DNA of 64,000 nucleotides, from assembly GCA_963576475.1 (NCBI GenBank), contig OY754980.1, positions 22,117,434 to 22,181,433 on the forward strand. The letters run 5' to 3'. Positions 22,763 to 35,799 of this stretch are shown piece by piece. Made by a program: the position numbers and the translations under genes. Numbering within the stretch: the first letter of the stretch is position 1; the number at the start of each line of letters is the position of its first letter. The notes under the pieces are model-generated. The model saw nothing but the letters and a program-made list of their open reading frames with translations, did not search any database and had not been told where the DNA came from. This stretch comes from Molanna angustata (taxonomy: Eukaryota > Arthropoda > Insecta > Trichoptera > Molannidae).

Positions 22763-23679
22763 AAAATTACATTCCTTTTGTATCATGGTCACTTTTCACG
22801 TAAGCTAACTAAATTATTTTACTACACATTAAAATGTTAAAAATTCATATCCTATTGACGACTTTCATTTTACAATCACTCAATTACAACTTGCCACATA
22901 TAGAAGAAATTTGATGTACCTACATTATTTTAGAATGCAGGCTATTAGTACGCCGATAAAACTGATACCTTATTACCAAACGAATTTGTTGGGTTCAAAA
23001 TTCAGAGTTATTAGATATAATTGTTATAAAAAAACGATTGGGTTGTGGCCAACGCTACCACCCATCACTACCAAGTCACTTCACAAAGTGTACAAATTTG
23101 TATGGAAATTTTTCAGCGTTTTCATTGAATGAGTATGCTGAATTATTTTTTATTTCATTATTTTACTATGAAAAATTGATAAAAATGATCAATTTTCAAA
23201 TTTCCAGAGCTTGGGGTCAATTTGAAATATTTGACAAATAAAAAAATTGAATAGAACAATTCAGATATTCTTCAAAATCTAATGGGGTCCAACCGAGTAT
23301 TACATATACAAATTTGCAAAATTTGAAAAGAATCGAATGAGTACTTAGTCTATAATCGATAATGTATAATAAACACGCCGCACATAGTACATAGCATACA
23401 CACACAGATACATTCTGATAAAACTTTCAGAATACAATCAGAGCATTATACTAGTTGGTAATCTGCAATAAAAAAAATAGCCTTAGAAATTGCGAATTCA
23501 TAAATCCGCACTATATCCCCTTTGGTTAGAAGGAGTAATAAGAATTATGTTTTTATTTATAAATAAATCATTTCAATACATAAAAAAAACAAGAAAGATA
23601 TCATTACATAAATAAGTTTTAGGAAATAAATTCTGTGAAATTGAACAAGGGAAAATAATGAATTTAAGCATTTTGAGAA
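22763..23679. other. AT-rich intron sequence, nothing recognised
   Basis: Two overlapping short plus-strand frames at 22911-23241 have no recognisable content. Confidence 0.45.
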
Positions 23680-24800
23680 GTTTTGTGTCCGCGAGTTGGT
23701 TCAGTCACGTCTTGCAGTGGGAAGGTAGGTTAATGCTATGCTCAGAACAAACTTTTAATGTCTCGGTAATTGAATCTGAGTGAATGTCGGATCGCGTCGT
23801 AGAAATTAAGCCCCCAGTATTAAAGAAAACGCATTAAATGGAGGAATCTTCGATTCGCGGTGGTTACACGTCCCTCTCGCTTCAGTACCTATTTTGGTTC
23901 TTGAATAACTTGAAAATATCATAAATAAATTCAACTGAGTCAACTTTGTGGCACATGCTATGATCGGTATAAAATTTACAATTGGGTCGTAAATTTGATG
24001 ATTAAAAAGAATAAGAAATCTTTTTCTTTCTCTTTGAACTCACTAATGAGGGTGGTAGCCACACTCTGACACTCGCCGAATGAATGGTGATTTGACTAAT
24101 CAACATGTTTCAGAAAACAAGATTGCATTCGCCATTTTCACATCCCCTCACTTTATTTCTTCTTTTAATACCGTTTTTTTAAGATAAGGTCACTTCGTAA
24201 CCAGTTGTATTGAATGACTAACTGGCGAGTTATCAAAATCTATCTAATGTGTAATAAATTTTGACTGAAATACTTCAGTTAGTAAGAAAATACTGATTTA
24301 CCAAAGGGGCAAGTCCAATTTTTGAAACAATTGCCTACTTATATTGTATTGCATTTAGGTGCAGTTGAGCAAAGTAAAAAGACAAAAATAAAGAACGATT
24401 ACATGGTGTTTGGATCATATTACCGACCCTATTAGGAAAAAGACATGATACAACAGTATTTGCGGCAGAATTGCATTCCACGCCCATATCAGGAAACAAG
24501 GAGGTTAAGGAGTGAATGACTCTTAATGCAATAAAGCAAAAATAAAATATTCATTCGGTAAACAAATCAAATCAACGCTCCCAGGCAATGTATGAAGCCC
24601 AAATCGGATTATAGCGTTTATACTTTATATATTACACATCGTATAGTGCGCGGCTAAAAGCTTCATTCACCTCCCGCACCTCTGGTGTGCTCTGCTACCC
24701 GGATAGCTCACCCCTATATTTATTTATATTTACATCCATTTATCTAGGACTCCCCCTACACATGGCGTTTGCAGTCTTGCTTATGTGAGAGGTCACTGAT
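23680..24800. promoter_or_regulatory. Series of unique mixed-composition patches
   Basis: Patches at 23690-23900, 24040-24200 and 24600-24790 have balanced composition with CpG words (TCGGATCGCGTCG, TAGTGCGCGGC) and no repeat match. No convincing frames were found. They may be regulatory elements of hth; this rests on position and composition only. Confidence 0.3.
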
Positions 24801-25760
24801 CAACTAATCCGTTTCAAAGACAAAATGTACAAAAATGATTAATTATCGGAAACATAATGAGGAAATTGTAGCCCGAAAATATTGAAGTTCATTGATTAAT
24901 TTATTTTTGGGAGTCCCTAAACAAAGTGAGGACAGAAGTTGGAAGAAGGATGGACCTCTGTACTATTATGGTTTCCAGCAACGGAACAACCTTCTATATG
25001 TGTCTCTAAAAATCAGAAGACCACCTCACATCTATGTATGCAGCTGCTCTACAATTCCAACTGATCTATGCACAACCTAAATATTGAGCAGTGGTTGTGC
25101 TATTGACGTCACTATTATACTGTCAGAAAATTTATTTTAATTCGTTGCTGACGCGATAGAAGATTTATTTCTTAAAATAATATTTAAGATAAAAATAATT
25201 TATCTCAAATGAGATACAGACTTCTTATCAAGAAAATGCACCGAATTCCACAAGAGTCACATGTGTCCTCGAAGGGTGAACTGTTTTTGTTTATGTTCAT
25301 CTCATCTCTGTCCAAAAGTATGAAGTACGACATACATCTGCACCGTATTATGGTACACAGGCGAACAGGGAATACGTGTCAAATTCCTCTGCATGTTTTG
25401 ACGGACGTGTGCACATGTAGATTTATCTGGGTATCGGAGGGTACGTTGTTCGTTTCCGCTAATGTAATGATGGATCACTGGATTAGTTCAAATCGTTCCC
25501 CGAAAGTGCACATTGGATAGATACATATGAAATTTCCCTGCATAATGCAATTTGGTTCCCCTCGATCTCCCAGCTTCACTTCAGCGTTGGGGGGGTACTT
25601 GATTGATTAGTCGGAGGAAATATTGAATGGGTTAACGCCGCGCACACCCAGAACCAGAATATCTTCTGTTATTTTAATGAACTGAACGTAATTTCGGTGT
25701 GCGTTGAGTTTCATCTACGCATGCACAATACTCGTAATAAGAAAATAACTTTATAGAATG
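24801..25760. other. Intron sequence with a unique patch at 25200-25760
   Basis: A 103-codon plus-strand frame (25209-25520) has no recognisable domain, signal or splice context. The block has the balanced composition of the other islands and is more likely non-coding. Confidence 0.35.
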
Positions 25761-26359
25761 TATTACAGAAAATATATTTTGATAATATATTTAATGTCGA
25801 TGCGAACCATTTAAATTAAAAATATAAATTGAATTTAGTTTATACCGGTATTTTTTTTTTGTATTTTCAATAGAATTACCTACTCATTATTTATCGGTTA
25901 AAATGTTTCGTGTTACTAAATGCGTCAATAGTCATAGTTAATGTATAAAACAAATATGTATGTTTGCCAAGAAATATTTTATTTTATTTTATTTCTGGTA
26001 AATTTACAGTATAATAACATTTTTTATATAGATGCATTAGTATTAGACTAAAACCAATAACAAATTTCCACATTATTAACAATAAATTTTCAATATTATA
26101 GTATACGATAATTTTTATGTTGGTAATAATTATAAATACAGTAGGATCAATTGAGTTAATTGATTTCAATATTTTCATAATTGACGCAAAAACACATATT
26201 TTAATAATCGTTTGTTTTAGTGTGTTTGTTTATTGATTTGATTATACTTAATCAATAGATGTTTGTCCAAAACAGATCTGTGAAAAAAGTTCAAATGGGT
26301 GAAAATTTCAGTTTCCAATTCCAGATTGTATCATAAATTGACTTTATGTGCTTTCGAGA

Positions 26360-26900
26360 TTTAAATTCGCGAAAATAAAAAAAAGAAAGAAATTAAAAAA
26401 CAATAAATTATGCACGCAAACGGCCATCTGAATACTTCAATATTATCTGCGGTGCCGTCATAAACTCCGCGCCACCTAGTCGAACCAAAAGTGACACCAA
26501 AAGTAATACAAAAAAGGGTCTCCCGGTCGCCCTTCGCTACCGAATAATTTGCCTCTCCCACCCGCGCGTGACTCATTAACTTACAACCCCATGCTACCCC
26601 AATTTCCCCACGAGAAAGATGGACCACTTCGAAAAACCATAAAAACCATTCCGATCTCAAACGAAATTAATCCTTCAGTCGTCTATGAAGAGGGTATAAA
26701 TTTCCATCTCGGTCGGCGGATCGGATCAAGTATTGAAATGATTTCGTCTTCGCGCGTCAGCTCCAAACGGACATAACAATCTTTAATCAAATCGAGCGAC
26801 ATTGTATCGTAAATACGGCTCGTATAAGATTGTTTTTAGTATGGTGGCGAACGGATGATTTACAATGTTTGCGCAGGAAACACTTTGGCAACATTATCGA
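26360..26900. promoter_or_regulatory. GC-rich unique island, candidate cis-regulatory element
   Basis: About 500 bp of non-repetitive sequence with CpG words (CTCCCACCCGCGCGTGACTC, TCGGTCGGCGGATCGGATC). Short open frames exist on both strands, none convincing. It is the largest island in the first 20 kb upstream of the hth exon. Confidence 0.4.
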
Positions 26901-28130
26901 CACCCATTACGGGACCTTGTAGATCTGGCAAACCGATGCACCGAAAATTATTCCGTCCCCCATTTTAACAAATAAGCGCACACAGCACAGAGCAGTACCT
27001 ATATGATGTAATACTATGGAAAGCAGCGACTCGAGCATTGATTTTAATTTAAAATATAATTGTAGTTTATTCCTGGATAATATTCTGTACCCTCCTTCAT
27101 ACCATAACAGTTTGTGCTCGCTGTGATTCTGCTGGTGTTGTTTTAGTAACCCTTTCATGTTTGGAAGAGTAATGCATCGATGTGTAGTTAATGGCTTTTT
27201 ACTGAGTCAAGGGGTAAATGTCCTTAAATAATCCAACTTAAAAGGGGAAATCCTCTAATATTTATGTAAATCCTTAGGTCAACGCGTGGATATTTCGATT
27301 ATGATAGTGACCAATGACTGCCATTAATACCCGATTTATATACTGTCTCTAGTGTACCTACGTAATTAGTGCCATCTCGCTGTAATAATAATCCTTGATA
27401 GTTCTTAAATTCGAACGCAGTAATTCAGATTCTTAATTAGAAATAATTGGAGTAGATCCAGAAGAAGACATTGGAGGTACCGAAATTCGCTTCACTCACT
27501 ATACATAAAAATACTTCATATTAACATCTACTACATTAGGGCTACTCATGAAGTTGGTTAAAATTATAATATGAACATTTTCGAAATCTTTCAGATTAAA
27601 AGTTATTTATTTTATACAAAAATAATGACAGTTACATAATAAAATTTTACAATAACGAATTTTTATGATTGAATGTAGATATTTACTAGTTCACATTTAA
27701 TCTTCTTTTCCTCTCCTTACATTTTTTGACACCATTATCATAATTTTTGTTTTCCGTTCACCTTCTCATTTATATGATTATAAGACTATTTACATGCATT
27801 CATTTTTCACATTTATTCAATAACTATTTGTCCTCGTGTGTGACCTCGTTTTATTTTTATACTGAAACGTATGCCTTCAATCTATAATACATTTTTGGAA
27901 CTTTTATTAATCAATATTTATTTTAAACAATTTTATTAACCTTTCGATGTTTTGAAGCAATCGCTTTTTGTTAAGCACGGATGACAACTAAAATACAATA
28001 TAAAATACATGAAAATCGACTATGTTCTCATATTGTCGTATAATCATGAATGAATTATCAGTTCCGACAGGTTGGGTTGAGTATTGCTAAAGGTAGAGTA
28101 AAATAGTCTGGTGTATTGTTAGTATGGAAG
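26901..28130. other. Intron sequence, nothing firmly recognised
   Basis: AT-rich with a mixed patch at 26900-27300. A tiny LINE-like word (GGAGTAGATCCAGAAGAAGA) is at 27449-27468. Confidence 0.45.
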
Positions 28131-28139
28131 AGTATATCA

Positions 28140-28470
28140 ACTTGTTAAAGGATCATCTTTTTGTACGGGGCGCACACAACGCGGATTTTATTGTTACGAT
28201 CATTTTTAGTGGCACTTGCTTTTTACGAGGTGGCTTCCTTTACGCCTCTTTACCCCCTAGTCGTTTACGGAGACGACCCAAATTTCGGTGCAACCCGTCT
28301 TCAATGTTCACAGATTCAACCTTTCATTTTTAGCCCCGTTTGATAGAAACCTTCTCATTTTCACCCGGAGCGGGTGGGGGGGGAGACCGATAAATTCGAT
28401 CGTGAATAGGTACAACCTGCGAGACGGCACACTCTCGAATCAAACTACCGAGGTCGCACAACTCTGAAAT
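28140..28470. promoter_or_regulatory. GC-rich unique island, candidate cis-regulatory element
   Basis: About 300 bp with GC-rich words (GGAGCGGGTGGGGGGGGAG at 28366-28384) between AT-rich flanks and without repeat similarity. Two overlapping plus-strand frames of 60-69 codons are unconvincing. Confidence 0.35.
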
Positions 28471-28589
28471 ACACTATGAATTGAAAATGGTTTTCGTGGT
28501 TTTAAAATTTTCTGTAAAGAAAAGAACTTCTCCAAATTTGAAGAAAAAATATATGTAAGTAATAATATATATATATAAAATATTTATAT

Positions 28590-29110
28590 TCATCGCCTCG
28601 TCAACATTTATATATCGTCTTATACATGTTCATCTGCTGTTCACGCTTCTTACATTTCCATATTTCAAAATTTCGTTTACATGGTCGTGCCATCCTTTTC
28701 TCGGGTGACCTCAACCTCTTATTATATTTTCTTCGTCAGGCTATCCTCATTCATTCTTCCCAAGTGGCCAAACCAACTCAATGTGTTAACTTTCATTCTA
28801 TTATATACAGATTTCTTCTTTTTACATTCTTTCCTTGTGTCCTCATTTCGTACCTACCCTGTCACACATCGCTCTATTACAAATTCGTCTTGCGATCTCA
28901 TTTCAACTGCATTTAGTCTGCTTTCGTGCTCCTTTTGCCATGTCCAGATTTCACTTGCATGTGTCGAGGTTGGCACTGCGATTGTGTTATGAATGAAAAT
29001 TTTAGTAGGTATCTTTTGATATGACCAAAATTCATAAGTGTTTCGATCTGTTTCCTGCCATAACTCTTCTTTCGATATCTTTGCCAGGCTGTCCATTCCG
29101 TTGAAACATT
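28590..29110 (-). mobile_element. RTE-like LINE, degenerate copy
   Basis: It aligns by eye to 7690-8210 in the same orientation: TCGTCTTATACATGTTCATC, AAGTGGCCAAACCAACTCAA and TTTTGCCATGTCCAGATTTC have direct counterparts. The frame contains HNTIAVPTSTHASEIWTW and HESRLNAVEMRS but is broken in several places. Confidence 0.8.
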
Positions 29111-29887
29111 TTAAATTGCAATGGTTTTTTTTTCACTTTGTCGAATAAAATAAAGTAGGTACTGGACATTGACATAAATAATTGATTATACACTTTTTAT
29201 ATATTTTACAGGTAGGTTAATTCGCGATGGTAGTGTAATGGGTATATAACAAAATAATAATTAATATTTCAAATCAGAATCGACAGACAATGATGTGAGC
29301 ATATTATTTATAGTTATGTTTGAAATGATAGGTAGTTAGTAAGTGTGTTCTATGATGATAGGCAAATTATATTTTATGGACACTTAACTATATATTATAC
29401 CTACTACTACATTATTTATAACATACCTCATTTAAGTCTAACAATATGAATAAATACTTCTTAGACATGTTCAGTACAAAAGTTGATAAAAAAGTAAGTA
29501 ATGATTACTGATCACTGATTATATAATCCATGTACTTACCTACTTTTTTAGACTATAATTCTTTCTCTAAATAAGAAACGTTGATTAGTGTAAATTGGCC
29601 TTTTTTATATTTGCACATTTAAATAATATAATAAATGATTATTTGACGCTCGTTGCATTGGGAAAAAACCCGTTCTGAGGATAAGCACACATTTCTCTTT
29701 TACAACATTTGATTAAAACAATGAAGCAAGAAATATTATGAAACCCTAATAAAATGTCGCATTAATATTGTTTATTTTGCTATAATATGTACAATGCAAA
29801 AAAAAACACTTATTTCGGTCAAATAACTAGTAAATTAAGGTGTATTTGAAAGAAAAAAAACTATTTAGGTACCTATTCATAAAATAC

Positions 29888-29919
29888 CAAAGACCTTATA
29901 TACTAATATAAGGTCTTTG
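29888..29919. repeat. Perfect 14-bp palindrome with 4-nt loop
   Basis: CAAAGACCTTATAT (29888-29901) and ATATAAGGTCTTTG (29906-29919) are exactly complementary. A sequence of this kind could be the remnant of a short foldback element, but no longer arms are visible. Confidence 0.6.
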
Positions 29920-30112
29920 TAAAATACTTATTTGAAACAAAAGTAACGAAAAAAATATAGCAACGAAAGAATGACGTATGTCAGGTTTATTTTAAATACG
30001 TAGATATTTTTCTTATATGTCAATTTTTAATGATTCGGCGGTAATTTCATTTGTGGTAGTTAATACTAACCATTTTTGAATAGTTTAATTATGTTTAATC
30101 CACTATTTTTAA

Positions 30113-30144
30113 CAATTATTAAAAATAGTGGTTTACATCTAGTT
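30113..30144. repeat. Perfect 13-bp hairpin
   Basis: CCACTATTTTTAA and TTAAAAATAGTGG are separated by 6 nt within AT-rich sequence. No function is evident. Confidence 0.5.
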
Positions 30145-31775
30145 ATATAATTTAATTCAAATATGGATAGGTTAATAAATCAAGTTTGTCAACGTTGTAT
30201 AATATTTATATAAATTCTATTCCAGAGTTATTGTATAATTTATTAGAATAATTTTAGAAGTTAGGTACCATATATTATTTCGTAAAAAAATGAATAGGGA
30301 ATTGTTTCATATTTAGAGTTTTTTTATCACAAATAAATTTTAATATAAACGAATACCAAATCAACTCTAAATATTTTCAGTAAACATTTCGTGATTTATA
30401 TAGGGCATTAGTTTAAAAATAATTGTTTATATTTTTACAATTTAAAATCTAAACCAATCCAATCGCAATATTAAAAATTATGTACGAATCAAGAGCTGTA
30501 AATACGCAGTTTGTCCGATTCGTCAATAAACAGCGATGTATAACGATTTTGAAGCGGAAATATTTTTCTTTGAGCAATAAATACATTCACAGTTCATCGG
30601 AAAAATATATTATGTTTTTTTTATTATTATTTAAGCTTCTCCAGTGTGGATTTTTTATACATTTCCAGTATGGTATCTCAACACGCACCTTGCACAGTCG
30701 GAGCAATAAATAATTTTTGTGTTTAGCTATAGTGCTCCAGTGAAAGATTTAAAGATATCAGTTTAATGAACAGAATGTTGGATGATGGCTTCAACTAACA
30801 AATAATAAAATGAGCTTTCACACGTGGAATATATTACATTATTATTTTTAATTTAAAATCTTTCAAAATTTATTCTTTTTGTCATAAAAGAAAAAATATT
30901 ATGTCAACCGACTCGGCTACCTGCGTTTTAGCCAAATCTTTGTTATCCATAATAAAGGTTTACCTATTTATTTATGACTGTACGATTTGGCTGTGTGCAC
31001 AAAACATTTAGCTGCACAAAACCGTATGTTTTGTTGTCACTATAGTTCTGTTAATTGTAATATGAAATTTTGTTACTATTAACAACAACAAAAAAATCAG
31101 TGCAGTAGGTATATTTAGATTAAAAAAAATTATATGTTGGATATGATACATGTAGGTACAAAACTTTGTATGCCAAAATTATCTTCCATTATTAAATAAT
31201 TTTAAATGGAAATTTAGGTATTGGGTATTTTTATCATAGATATCCAGTAAATTACATCTATCTTGTCTGAGTCATGTTAGAGAAATCGGTATCGAATTTA
31301 AAATAAATATAATTTCTTTGCTGATTTTGATGTTATATATGGGAGATCAATCACATTTTTTATGTAAGGTATATGTATTATTTATTTATATTTACATAAT
31401 GATGTTTTTCACATTTATGTTGGGGTATAACAACACCATAATTGTAATTTAATATGCATTATTTAAGCCTTAAAATGGCATACAGTGCAACCAAATATTT
31501 TGTTTTACTAATAATGAAAATTTTGGTGGTCCAAAAATCATATCAACATGACAGGTATTTGACGTTTGGAAAACGATGACTTCAAAAGTGTAGTTACAGT
31601 GTTTTGACTAAATTTGTAATGCAACTCGCACCCTAGAGTAGCAATATAATCATCTTTAAACAAATATAACCGAACCGATATACTTTAATGTAAGAAAATA
31701 AAACCTTGATTGTTATTATTTCATGTGTCATATTATGAACGATTTTATTTTTTAAAAACGCAATCCATTTTATTA

Positions 31776-32632
31776 TAATACTAGCGGACCCGACAGACGT
31801 TGTCCTCTCTCTCTCTCTGTCTCTCAAATTTTAAATGCCATAAGAGTATCTATATGTCTTTCAAACAAAAAAATATTTACAACCTTATTTTATAGTAAAA
31901 TATATATTTATAACCTAATTTTATAGTACGAAGGTGTACATTTTTTCACTATAGAAAATTCTCACGTTTGTTGTTTGATATTGACGTTTCGATCACAAAA
32001 TATATATTTATAACCTCACTTTACATTAACGGATGTTTTTAAAATTTGGCTACCAAGAACAGAATATTATATCACAATATAATAATATCACACGATGATA
32101 TAATGATAATAATATACATATAACTAAATAGTTTAATATAATATTCATAAATTAATTTAAATATTTAAACGGAAATATTACGAAACTTTACATTAAGATA
32201 ACTTTGATATACCTATCGTCATAATACCACTAATAAAACAGAATATACGTGTAAAAAAACTAAATAGCTTTATATAATAATAATAAAAAATATACAAACA
32301 ACTTAATAATTTCATAAAATATTAAAAATATGAAAACAAATACATCAAGTGAGAGAAACATCAAGTTTTAATGTCATAACCAACATTGCACAATATTATG
32401 ACATATTGGAAGCCAATGTTCCCACTATTCAAAATGCGTATTACGAAAATATTTATAACGATTCCCATTTTTTATTATTCTTTTATTGAATTCCTTTTTG
32501 TGAATCTAATCCATTCAGGGACTCACATAAACACACACAAAAAGTTTCATCAAAATCGGTTCAGCCGTTTAGGAGGAGTTCAGTGACATACACACGTACG
32601 GAAGAATTATATATATATATATAAAGATACAA
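31776..32632 (+). mobile_element. Arthropod interspersed repeat (ACTAGCGGACCCGACAG ... TTCAGCCGTTTAGGAGG)
   Basis: The start, ACTAGCGGACCCGACAGACG at 31780-31799, and the end, AAATCGGTTCAGCCGTTTAG at 32553-32572 followed by GAGTTCAGTGACATACACAC and a (TA)n tract, are words I remember as common interspersed-repeat ends in arthropod genomes. The AT-rich interior has no coding capacity. The (TA)n 3' end suggests LINE-type mobilisation, but the class is uncertain. Confidence 0.6.
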
Positions 32633-33599
32633 GTAGGTAGGTACCTACTTAATGAAAAAAAAATTGACTAAACTTAATATTCAACAAAATTTATTTCTTT
32701 GTGTGAACATTTTTTTTAATTATTCTTTTATCCGTGTTAGTTGGGCACATTTTGACGTTTTTTCTGATGATTTACATTTTGTTTTAGTATTTGCACCATT
32801 ATTATTGTTAATTTTATTTTTACTGTTTTCAAGGTGTCTAATTCCTTTTTGTCAATTATTATATGAATCTATTTTTTATATGTTTCTATATATTTATCTG
32901 TTTCTATATTTGAATATTTTTATTTGTTTCTATAATTGTATCTTTGTATGTAATTAATTATTTTTTATTATTGTAATAAGTAAATGGCTTATGCGGTATA
33001 TTATGTAAATAAATAAATAACTTTATACCCATAACGGCGAAATCAACAAAATAAAAAAAAGATTTTTTTTATTTTTTTTTATTTTATTTAATGGCTGATA
33101 GTATAGCCTCGTTTTAAAACTGTAGGTACATACATACTATTCAAGCTTTGCAAGGAACTTACAATATTTTTTCGAGTGGACTTTAGGTACCGAATATGAT
33201 GTACCCATACGTTCCTAAGTGGTCCGAACTCTCCATCATAATACATAATATGATATCGGACGGTAGCTGCGCTGTGTGGTGCGTTGTTTACTGTTTACTG
33301 CTAATGAAATACACCGGTTCGTAAATCACAAGTGTAGAATGAAATAACTTCAAGTGCCATACCGCTCCATTTGCCGCTTTTAACTAGGCCAAATATTATA
33401 TAAGTATACATGGGATAAATCAACCCGCTTTCAATGGAAGGCGACTGATATGAAATGCATTAATGTTTTTCTCGTTTACCTACATAATATGTACTTATGG
33501 CTCCTACTTACCTCTCCGAACTGTGCATTGCGTTTTCAATAAATGACAGACAATCATCACTTCGTTCTGCTGCTTCATCCATGGTTGGGAAATAATTGG
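32633..33599. other. Intron sequence with a small unique patch near 33200-33460
   Basis: 32650-33110 is strongly T/A-rich with a 101-codon plus-strand low-complexity frame that is not a gene. The patch at 33200-33460 has balanced composition (ATCGGACGGTAGCTGCGCTG). Confidence 0.4.
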
Positions 33600-33880
33600 T
33601 TGAAATAAACAGGGTGCACACAAATTATTTCGGTGATCGTGCGTTTGCTGTAGCAGGACCAAATGCATGGAATAAGCTCCCATCACACACCCTCAGACAA
33701 ACCGAAAATATATCTTCGTTCAGAAAAAAAACTCAAAACGCACCTTTTTCGCAAATCTTACCAGAGCCAAATTGATACAACGTAATCAATTTAAGGGGCC
33801 CTTGAGGTGAGCTATTTCACAAAAACGGCGCTATATAAACTATCCAAATTATTATATATTATATTAGGATACCCAGGGAT
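33600..33880 (+). mobile_element. 'GCGCCGTTT' LINE, C-terminus and 3' UTR
   Basis: The frame reads NYFGDRAFAVAGPNAWNK then LPSHTLRQTENISSFRKK; a one-base slip in the A run interrupts the expected FRKKLKTHLF. GDRAF.VAGP..WN.LP is the standard end of L2/CR1-type LINE ORFs. The 3' UTR has GGGGCCCTTGAGGTGAGC and TTTCACAAAAACGGCGCTAT. Confidence 0.78.
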
Positions 33881-34886
33881 AAAAAAAGAGAGATTTTGCT
33901 AAAACCAACCAGTCCAACAATTGAATTTTAATTAATCTTTCAAAGTGTTAATACAATAAAATAAGTCCCTGTTATACTTCTTTAAACACTTTATACTCAA
34001 CCAGTGTTTAAAGATTGTTAAAGATTTTTTTATACATTTCTCATCTACCTACTGGGATTCGAACCAAAGATACCGGCACTAAATTCAAAAGATTTTCCAC
34101 AATGTCACGATTGTCGTCTGAATTCCATGTTTTTATATACAAGAAAAAAAAATGATGACGAAAAATGAAAAATAAAAATTCCTAAGAAGGTATGTAGGTA
34201 CCTACCTACCAATCAAAAAAGTTTTTTTTTCAAATTTTAACAAGTTGCCACATTTTGGGGAGTCATGGATTGGATGACGTGTTTTGTCACCGGATGAAAT
34301 CAGTATATACAGGAGATAGTAGGTAGGTACCTACCTATAATATTTTTCCACATTATAGTTTCATTAGGGAAATATGTATTGTATTATATATAGATTAAAA
34401 ATTACATCGGACCAACATTACACAGTGACGTACAAAATAATATTATTTATTTTTTCAGCGGACTGAAATAATATCCAGTGGTGGTCCGTGCGCGCACGAC
34501 TCACTGTTGATAAGTAGGTACCGTATTATAAATTTATATCGTGTTTATTTATTTATATTTTACTAAAGTGCTTCAATGGTTTTCAATGTCCGGCGATAAT
34601 TGCATTTTTCTACCGACTTGATTGACGGCCCAATATTATTATTTATTTTAAAATTATATTATTAATTAATTACTTACAGAATATAATATATAGATAAACA
34701 TGTTTGGAATAGTGAAACGCCAGCTGTGCGATATGATAAACATTCGTCGAATTGTTATTACCTACTGTAATAGTTCCAATCCTTGACGTGAATAGGTAGG
34801 TAGGTATTGTACATACTTCAAATAAAATAATGAAACATTCCAAATTTGAGATTTCCCTCTGAAACGAATGACTGTCTATGTAAGTC

Positions 34887-35076
34887 CATAGATTTTCATA
34901 TAATATACCTACTAGATGTCGCAGTTAGCAAATTTTGTATGAATCAAAGTGAGGATTTTATCCGCGGGACTTTTGACGACAAGGTGGGTAGACAGGGAAA
35001 GACGTCAAACGCGCGATAACCATAACTCACTCATTGCAAGGAGTACTCCATCTAGTATATTATATGAAAATCTATG
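34887..35076. mobile_element. CATAG-type MITE, short internally deleted copy (hAT-like)
   Basis: CATAGATTTTCATATAATAT at the left matches the inverted ATATTATATGAAAATCTATG at the right. Flanks TGTAAGTC and CTTAAGTC look like a decayed 8-bp target duplication. The interior (GCGGGACTTTTGACGACAAG, AAACGCGCGATA) equals the two ends of the 339-bp copy at 35368, with the middle missing. Confidence 0.75.
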
Positions 35077-35367
35077 CTTAAGTCTAATGACTAGGTAGAT
35101 ATTTACGTCAATGAAAAAATAAAATAAAATAATGTAACATTCCAAATTCGAAATGTTCAAATTTAATGCCTGTGTACCTACTTAATAAGTAGATACCCAC
35201 TTATATTCAAAGTAAAATTATACAATCTTCAAAATTCAAAATTTCCTTCTGAATCTAATGACTGTCTATATAATGGGTAGGTACCTACATACCTACTTAA
35301 CATAATATAATGCAACATTTTAATTTCGAAATATTCCTTTGAATCAAAAGACTGGTCTACATATTAG

Positions 35368-35706
35368 CAAAGATTTCCATATAATATACTAATAGATGGA
35401 GTAGGTACTCCGTGCAATGAGTGAGTCATGGTATATCGCGCGTTTGATTTATTGGTTGGCAACATATTGTAGTTATCCATACATTTAAACACTTCCTAGA
35501 TAACTGTTCTCTAAATCTTAATGAACAAACCGTTTTTTTCGACAAATAAATCCGAAAACAATTCACATTAGTCGTTATTCTCTAATATAAAATAACGATG
35601 TTTTCTGCCCACCTTATTGTCAAAAGTCACGCGGAAAAAATCCTCACTGCATACAAAGTTTGTCAACTGCGACATCTATAGTAGGTATAATATATGAAAA
35701 TCTATG
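35368..35706. mobile_element. CATAG-type MITE, long copy, inverted relative to its neighbour
   Basis: It begins CAAAGATTTCCATATAATAT and ends ATATATGAAAATCTATG, and is flanked by ATATTAG on both sides (35361-35367 and 35707-35713). It contains TATATCGCGCGTTTGA and CGCGGAAAAAATCCTCACTG, the inverted order of the short copy, plus a middle segment shared with 57495-57817. Confidence 0.8.
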
Positions 35707-35799
35707 ATATTAGGAAGTAGGTACCTACTTACACAAACAAAATAATGCAACATTCCAGATTCGAAATCACCCAAATTAATTGACTGTCTACAATTCGTA

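Larger units (their letters stand above)
29111..31775. other. AT-rich intron sequence, otherwise nothing recognised
   Basis: Apart from the two hairpins, I see no gene-like frames or repeats in this stretch. Confidence 0.5.

Noticed and set aside
25209..25520. 103-codon plus-strand frame
   Set aside because: No family resemblance, no splice signals or promoter; explained by balanced base composition of the unique patch.
32652..32957. 101-codon Phe/Leu/Ile-rich plus frame
   Set aside because: Low-complexity T-rich DNA yields such frames; no signal or domain.
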